Origin: Desulfovibrio sp.
GTDB taxonomy: Bacteria; Desulfobacterota; Desulfovibrionia; Desulfovibrionales; Desulfovibrionaceae
NCBI GenBank assembly: GCA_014804865.1
Contig: JAAUYY010000081.1
Coordinates: forward strand, 10,730 to 15,747
Direction of reading: 5' to 3'
Length of the DNA stretch: 5,018 bases
Within the stretch, counting starts at the first letter, position 1. Every line of letters begins with the position of its first letter. The notes under the pieces are model-generated. The model had not been told where the DNA came from. It did no database searches and saw nothing but the letters and a program-made list of their open reading frames with translations. The position numbers were made by a program, and so were the translations under genes. Positions 1 to 5,018 of this stretch are shown here, piece after piece.

Positions 1-1169
1 ATTATGTCAATGGCCTTTTGCAAGCCTTCAAGTATATGGGCGCGATGGCGGGCCTTTTCCAAATCGTATCGAGTTCTGCGAATCACCACTTCCTTGCGAT
101 GATCGAGAAAGCAGGAGAGAGCGGTCTTTAGATTCAACAACACAGGCCGATTGTCCTGCACGGCGAGCATATTGATGCCAAACCCGCTTTCCAGGGGAGT
201 ATATTTATAAAGGGCGTTGATAATGATATCCGGTATGGTTCCCCTCTTCAGATCCGCGACTATTCTGATGCCGCGTCGATCCGATTCGTCGCGCAGATCC
301 GTAATTCCGTCTATCTTTCTATCATTTACCAGAGCGGCGATCTTTTCGACCAGGGAAGATTTATTAAGGCCATATGGAATTTCGGTAATGACCAGAGATT
401 GAAGTCCCTTCTTGCGCTCCTCAAGGTCTATTTTTCCGCGTATTTTTATTGTCCCTCGACCTGTATGATAAGCGTCCCAAAGACCTTTGCCAGCGTAAAT
501 GGAGCCCGCGGTTGGAAAATCAGGTCCTTTTATATGCTTCATCAGCTCTTCGATCGAAACTTGCGGATTTTCCAGTTGCGCTATCAAGCCGTCGCAAAGC
601 TCGCCCAGATTATGCGGCGGAATGTTGGTCGCCATGCCAACGGCTATTCCGGAGGAGCCATTAAGCAACAAATTGGGCACTTTGGTCGGCATTACCGACG
701 GCTCGGCGAGGGTATTGTCGTAATTAGGCCGGAAATCTACCGTATTTTTATCGAGATCGTCGAGAAACTCCTGCGCCAGGCGCGACATCCGCACTTCGGT
801 ATAACGCATGGCCGCCGGCGAATCGCCGTCGATAGAGCCAAAATTTCCCTGTCCATCGACCAGGGGATCGCGCATGGAAAAATCCTGCGCCATTCTTACG
901 AGAGCGTCGTAAACGGCGGAATCTCCATGCGGATGATATTTGCCTATTACGTCGCCCACTACGCGGGCGGATTTTTTATGCGGTCTGTTGTAGTTATTGG
1001 ACAGCTCATACTGCGCGTACATTATGCGCCGGTGCACCGGTTTTAGGCCGTCCCGAGCGTCCGGCAACGCTCGCCCTATGATGACGGATAGGGAGTATTC
1101 AAGATATGATTGCCTGAGTTCCTTCTCTATGTTTATTTCAGGATGAGTTTCGGAAAAAGTTTCGGCCAT
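1..1169 (-). CDS. gyrA: DNA gyrase subunit A, N-terminal part (cut by window edge)
   Basis: Breakage-reunion subunit of DNA gyrase, the A2B2 type IIA topoisomerase that introduces negative supercoils using ATP bound by GyrB. The first 389 residues are visible; the family is usually a little over 800, so the rest of the tower/coiled-coil region and the C-terminal DNA-wrapping domain lie beyond position 1. I chose the ATG at 1169-1167 because the protein opens directly into the canonical N-terminus ([34 protein letters not shown]), and an in-frame TGA lies nine codons upstream. A GGGG at 1180-1177, seven bases away, may serve as Shine-Dalgarno. Visible motifs: [19 protein letters not shown] (about 65-83), catalytic Tyr123 in RYTEVRMS (E. 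coli Tyr122), and the [17 protein letters not shown] block (171-187). The quinolone-determining positions are Ser84 and Asp88, equal to E. coli Ser83 and Asp87, so no classic resistance change is present. Start and identity are secure. Confidence 0.98.
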   Translation of the reverse strand, partial: MAETFSETHPEINIEKELRQSYLEYSLSVIIGRALPDARDGLKPVHRRIMYAQYELSNNYNRPHKKSARVVGDVIGKYHPHGDSAVYDALVRMAQDFSMRDPLVDGQGNFGSIDGDSPAAMRYTEVRMSRLAQEFLDDLDKNTVDFRPNYDNTLAEPSVMPTKVPNLLLNGSSGIAVGMATNIPPHNLGELCDGLIAQLENPQVSIEELMKHIKGPDFPTAGSIYAGKGLWDAYHTGRGTIKIRGKIDLEERKKGLQSLVITEIPYGLNKSSLVEKIAALVNDRKIDGITDLRDESDRRGIRIVADLKRGTIPDIIINALYKYTPLESGFGINMLAVQDNRPVLLNLKTALSCFLDHRKEVVIRRTRYDLEKARHRAHILEGLQKAIDI

Positions 1170-1183
1170 GCTCGAACCCCGAG

Positions 1184-1202
1184 AAAAACCGCTTCATAGC
1201 GG
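1184..1202 (-). terminator. Terminator-like hairpin in the gyrA leader
   Basis: On the minus strand CCGCT (1202-1198), loop ATGA, AGCGG (1193-1189) forms a perfect 5-bp GC-rich stem, extendable by one G·U pair, followed at once by five T (1188-1184) and CTC. This is the shape of a short intrinsic terminator. It ends only 14 bases before the gyrA ATG, so any gyrA transcript starting upstream must pass through it. It could end the membrane-gene transcript, attenuate gyrA, or simply be a leader hairpin. The stem is short, hence moderate confidence. Confidence 0.45.
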
Positions 1203-1273
1203 CGAAAAAAGATTGCGCTGTCGGCGACCCGATTAGCGTTCCGGATTATTTCTCCCGCTTTGGCGAAATTCTC

Positions 1274-1585
1274 TCATCCGCCAAACGCGAATCTCCCCAG
1301 ACAATAAAGACAGGCGAGAATCAGGGCCTCGCCTACGCAAAGCCGAATCGTGGCTCCCATAAGGGCGCGGAGGGAAGCCCCCCAACGATTGACCAAGAAG
1401 ATAAAGACAAAAATATTGCCAAACAGTATGACGAGAATGGCTGGAAAAAGCGTGTCGTAAGCGACTGGGTAAGCTTCCAGCTCCACTGTGAGGCCGAGGC
1501 ATAAAAAAGCGCATAAAAGCCAGCCGCACACTACGCAAAGCCACGCTAACCAATTATTATTTTTATCGACAAATTCGGGAGGCAT
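1274..1585 (-). CDS. Small three-helix Cys-rich membrane protein, unknown function
   Basis: A 103-residue protein that I do not recognise as any named family. It has a short polar N-terminus (MPPEFVDKNNN) and then three hydrophobic stretches: about residues 12-34, 45-66 and 74-101, split by a short acidic segment (ELEAYPVAYD) and a basic one (NRWGASLR). Basic residues between helices 2 and 3 suggest that this loop is cytoplasmic, placing the N-terminus outside in a three-helix arrangement (inference). Seven cysteines lie in or beside helices, including C17xxC20 and C92xxC95. The ATG at 1585 is chosen because an in-frame TAG lies two codons upstream; no good Shine-Dalgarno is visible and a GC hairpin (1612-1598) sits about 12 bases before the start. 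The stop is TGA. It is co-directional with gyrB (198 bases upstream) and gyrA (104 bases downstream), between genes that are usually adjacent in this lineage. Coding is likely because the other frame here is Arg/Ser-rich and shows no fold-like pattern. Confidence 0.62.
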   Translation of the reverse strand: MPPEFVDKNNNWLAWLCVVCGWLLCAFLCLGLTVELEAYPVAYDTLFPAILVILFGNIFVFIFLVNRWGASLRALMGATIRLCVGEALILACLYCLGRFAFGG

Positions 1586-1597
1586 ACATTTCTATTT

Positions 1598-1634
1598 CGC
1601 GGCTACGCCGCGCTTCTTGCGCCCGCGACGCGGG
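1598..1634. repeat. Cluster of back-to-back GC-rich palindromes (REP-like)
   Basis: Three adjoining inverted repeats fill 37 bases. CCCGCG-A-CGCGGG (1622-1634) is perfect over 6 bp. GCGC-TTCTT-GCGC (1610-1622) is a 4-bp stem sharing edge bases with its neighbours. CGCGGC-TAC-GCCGCG (1598-1612) is perfect over 6 bp. No T-run follows on the minus strand (AAATAGAAATG), so it is not a standard intrinsic terminator in the gene direction. On the plus strand only a short TTTT follows some distance away. The paired, compact, intergenic arrangement resembles repetitive extragenic palindromes, but no second copy is visible in this window, so the repeat status is inferred. Confidence 0.4.
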
Positions 1635-1642
1635 ATCCTGTT

Positions 1643-1717
1643 TTAATGACACTCTTCCCATTTTACAGGAAAGAAAGGCCAACGCTCATATTTTCGCAAA
1701 TTATCGGCTAATTCCAT
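1643..1717 (-). CDS. Possible 24-residue small ORF downstream of gyrB
   Basis: ATG at 1717 to TAA at 1643 encodes 24 residues beginning MELADNLRKYERW and ending PFFPVKWEECH. The composition (Trp, Phe, Pro, Tyr, balanced charges) looks more protein-like than a random short frame, and the same frame is open for a further 22 codons upstream, back to the gyrB TAG. Against it: no Shine-Dalgarno precedes the ATG, the T-run of a terminator-like hairpin lies just upstream, and a frame of this length is expected often by chance. It could be a leader peptide, the remnant of a longer gene, or noise. I recognise no family. Confidence 0.22.
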   Translation of the reverse strand: MELADNLRKYERWPFFPVKWEECH

Positions 1718-1720
1718 CTT

Positions 1721-1740
1721 AAAATTGCCCGCGCGGCAAT
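1721..1740 (-). terminator. Weak intrinsic terminator candidate after gyrB
   Basis: Reading the minus strand, ATTGCC (1740-1735), loop GCGCG, GGCAAT (1729-1724) is a perfect 6-bp stem that runs into TTTT (1724-1721) and then AAG. It lies 43 bases past the gyrB stop codon. The U-tract is short and partly used by the stem, so termination may be partial. If active it would separate dnaN-gyrB from the membrane gene and gyrA, or reduce readthrough into them. Confidence 0.4.
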
Positions 1741-1783
1741 GTCCCGGCTTATAACTGCCAGGGTCGTATTCTCTTTTTCCGCC

Positions 1784-4246
<2,463 letters not shown>

Positions 4247-5018
4247 TTAATCCTCTTCTTCGGCGTAATAGCTTTTTTCGCTTACTTTCATGGGCATGAT
4301 AATGACGAGATAATCTCGATCCTCGGGATCGGCTCCCTTTATTCCGCAGGGCTCTTCGGCGCCGGTGAACAGCATATCCATCCTTTCGGATTGAAAATGA
4401 CCGAATATTTCCATTAGACTTTTCGTGGGGAAAGCAATCTTTTTGAGGGCTCCGGCATATGACACTTCCAGCTCTTCCAGCGCGGAACCCACGTCGGCTC
4501 CCTCCGCGGACAACTTTAATTCGACGGCTCCCAGATCCATGAATACGCAACGATCGCTTTCTGTGTTGAAGATCGCGATTCGTCCCAGAGCATCAATAGC
4601 TTCCTGGCGGGAAAGGTTGAGCTCGCTTATGCCCGGCTCGTCCAGTTTGGACATAAAAAGATTATAATCCGGATATGAGAAATGCGCTCGGGGAACAGAA
4701 AGAAGCTCGGCTCCGTTCTTTCCTTTAAGATAAAGCCTTTTGTCCGAAAGGTTAATTTCTATCTCGTTGGGATCAAGCCATTTTTTAATGTCGGACAGGT
4801 ATTTGCGCTGAATAAGCAAATCGCCTTTTTGCAAAAGCCCCCACACTCCCGGCTCGGTCACGGTCACCATGGCGAATTGGTGGCCGTTTAGTCCGCACAC
4901 CTCAAAAGTGTCTTTCTGGGTGGCCTTGAAGCATACGCAAGCCGCGGCTTCCTTGGTGTCCTCGTCATCGATGCAAAACATAACCCTTTCGAGAATTTCC
5001 TGTAGTACGTCGCCGCTC
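4247..5018 (-). CDS. dnaN: DNA polymerase III beta sliding clamp, C-terminal part (cut by window edge)
   Basis: Processivity clamp that encircles DNA as a homodimer ring and tethers Pol III and other partners. The last 256 residues are visible; the frame is open to the window edge (SGDVLQEILERVMFC…), so the ATG at 4981 is internal and not the start. Roughly 130 residues of domain 1 are missing. Domain 2 covers about fragment residues 1-126, with GLNGHQFAMV matching the E. coli TDGHRLAV pocket region; domain 3 covers about 127-245 and ends in VIIMPMKV, the counterpart of the E. coli C-terminal VVMPMRL. An 11-residue acidic tail (SEKSYYAEEED) extends beyond the usual end; similar tails are, as far as I recall, found in Desulfovibrio-type clamps. 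The clamp pocket differs from E. coli: GHR-L reads GHQ-F, and MPMR reads MPMK. It ends in TAA 39 bases before gyrB. Direct dnaN-gyrB adjacency without recF supports the lineage inference. Confidence 0.95.
   Translation of the reverse strand, partial: SGDVLQEILERVMFCIDDEDTKEAAACVCFKATQKDTFEVCGLNGHQFAMVTVTEPGVWGLLQKGDLLIQRKYLSDIKKWLDPNEIEINLSDKRLYLKGKNGAELLSVPRAHFSYPDYNLFMSKLDEPGISELNLSRQEAIDALGRIAIFNTESDRCVFMDLGAVELKLSAEGADVGSALEELEVSYAGALKKIAFPTKSLMEIFGHFQSERMDMLFTGAEEPCGIKGADPEDRDYLVIIMPMKVSEKSYYAEEED

Noticed and set aside
6..19. 14-base exact repeat of GTCAATGGCCTTTT shared with 3056-3069
   Set aside because: Both copies encode the same short helix motif (KAID) inside gyrA and gyrB; coincidental codon match, not a repeat element.
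399..1046. 215-codon open frame on the plus strand
   Set aside because: It lies wholly antisense to gyrA, whose frame encodes unmistakable conserved motifs including the catalytic tyrosine; this is a mirror frame with no recognisable protein pattern.
1133..1276. Open frame of 46 codons after the membrane gene's TGA, considered as selenocysteine readthrough
   Set aside because: The last third overlaps gyrA in another frame; the only hairpin downstream of the TGA (ATTT/AAAT with CGC/GCG and a bulge) is weak and does not make a convincing bacterial SECIS. An open run of this length is expected by chance fairly often.
1233..1553. 106-codon minus-strand frame overlapping the small membrane gene
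   Set aside because: Rich in Arg/Ser with no coherent hydrophobic segments; the frame at 1585-1274 gives three well-formed membrane helices and is the better gene.

Overview
This window is a bacterial chromosomal segment carrying core DNA replication and topology genes, all on the minus strand. Read in the direction of transcription (right to left), the order is dnaN (3' part), gyrB (complete), a small unrecognised three-helix membrane protein, then gyrA (5' part). The first gene enters from beyond position 5018 and the last leaves past position 1. The plus strand carries only shadow frames.

The order dnaN-gyrB-gyrA, with only 39 bases and no recF between dnaN and gyrB, is typical of the dnaA-proximal region in Desulfovibrio-type sulfate reducers. 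The DnaN C-terminus (…VIIMPMK followed by an acidic YY/EEED tail) and the 807-residue GyrB of the long, proteobacterial type fit that lineage. My best guess is a Desulfovibrionales (Desulfobacterota) relative of moderate GC content. This is inferred from protein style and gene order, not from a database search. dnaA and the origin would be expected beyond the right edge, but neither is in view.

Layout: 5018-4247 dnaN, domains 2 and 3; 4246-4208 short gap with a good gyrB Shine-Dalgarno; 4207-1784 gyrB; 1783-1586 a 198-base gap with a terminator-like hairpin, a possible 24-codon ORF and a 37-base block of back-to-back GC-rich palindromes; 1585-1274 small Cys-rich membrane protein; 1273-1170 a 104-base gap ending in a second terminator-like hairpin placed just before the gyrA start; 1169-1 gyrA N-terminal half. 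GyrB and GyrA form the A2B2 gyrase that negatively supercoils DNA ahead of forks, and DnaN is the sliding clamp.

The genes themselves are conventional and their catalytic residues are intact. What deserves a second look is the interruption of gyrB-gyrA: the unfamiliar membrane gene, the hairpins on both sides of it, and a possible attenuator in the gyrA leader. I see no convincing new multi-gene system, CRISPR array, IS element, tRNA or rRNA here.
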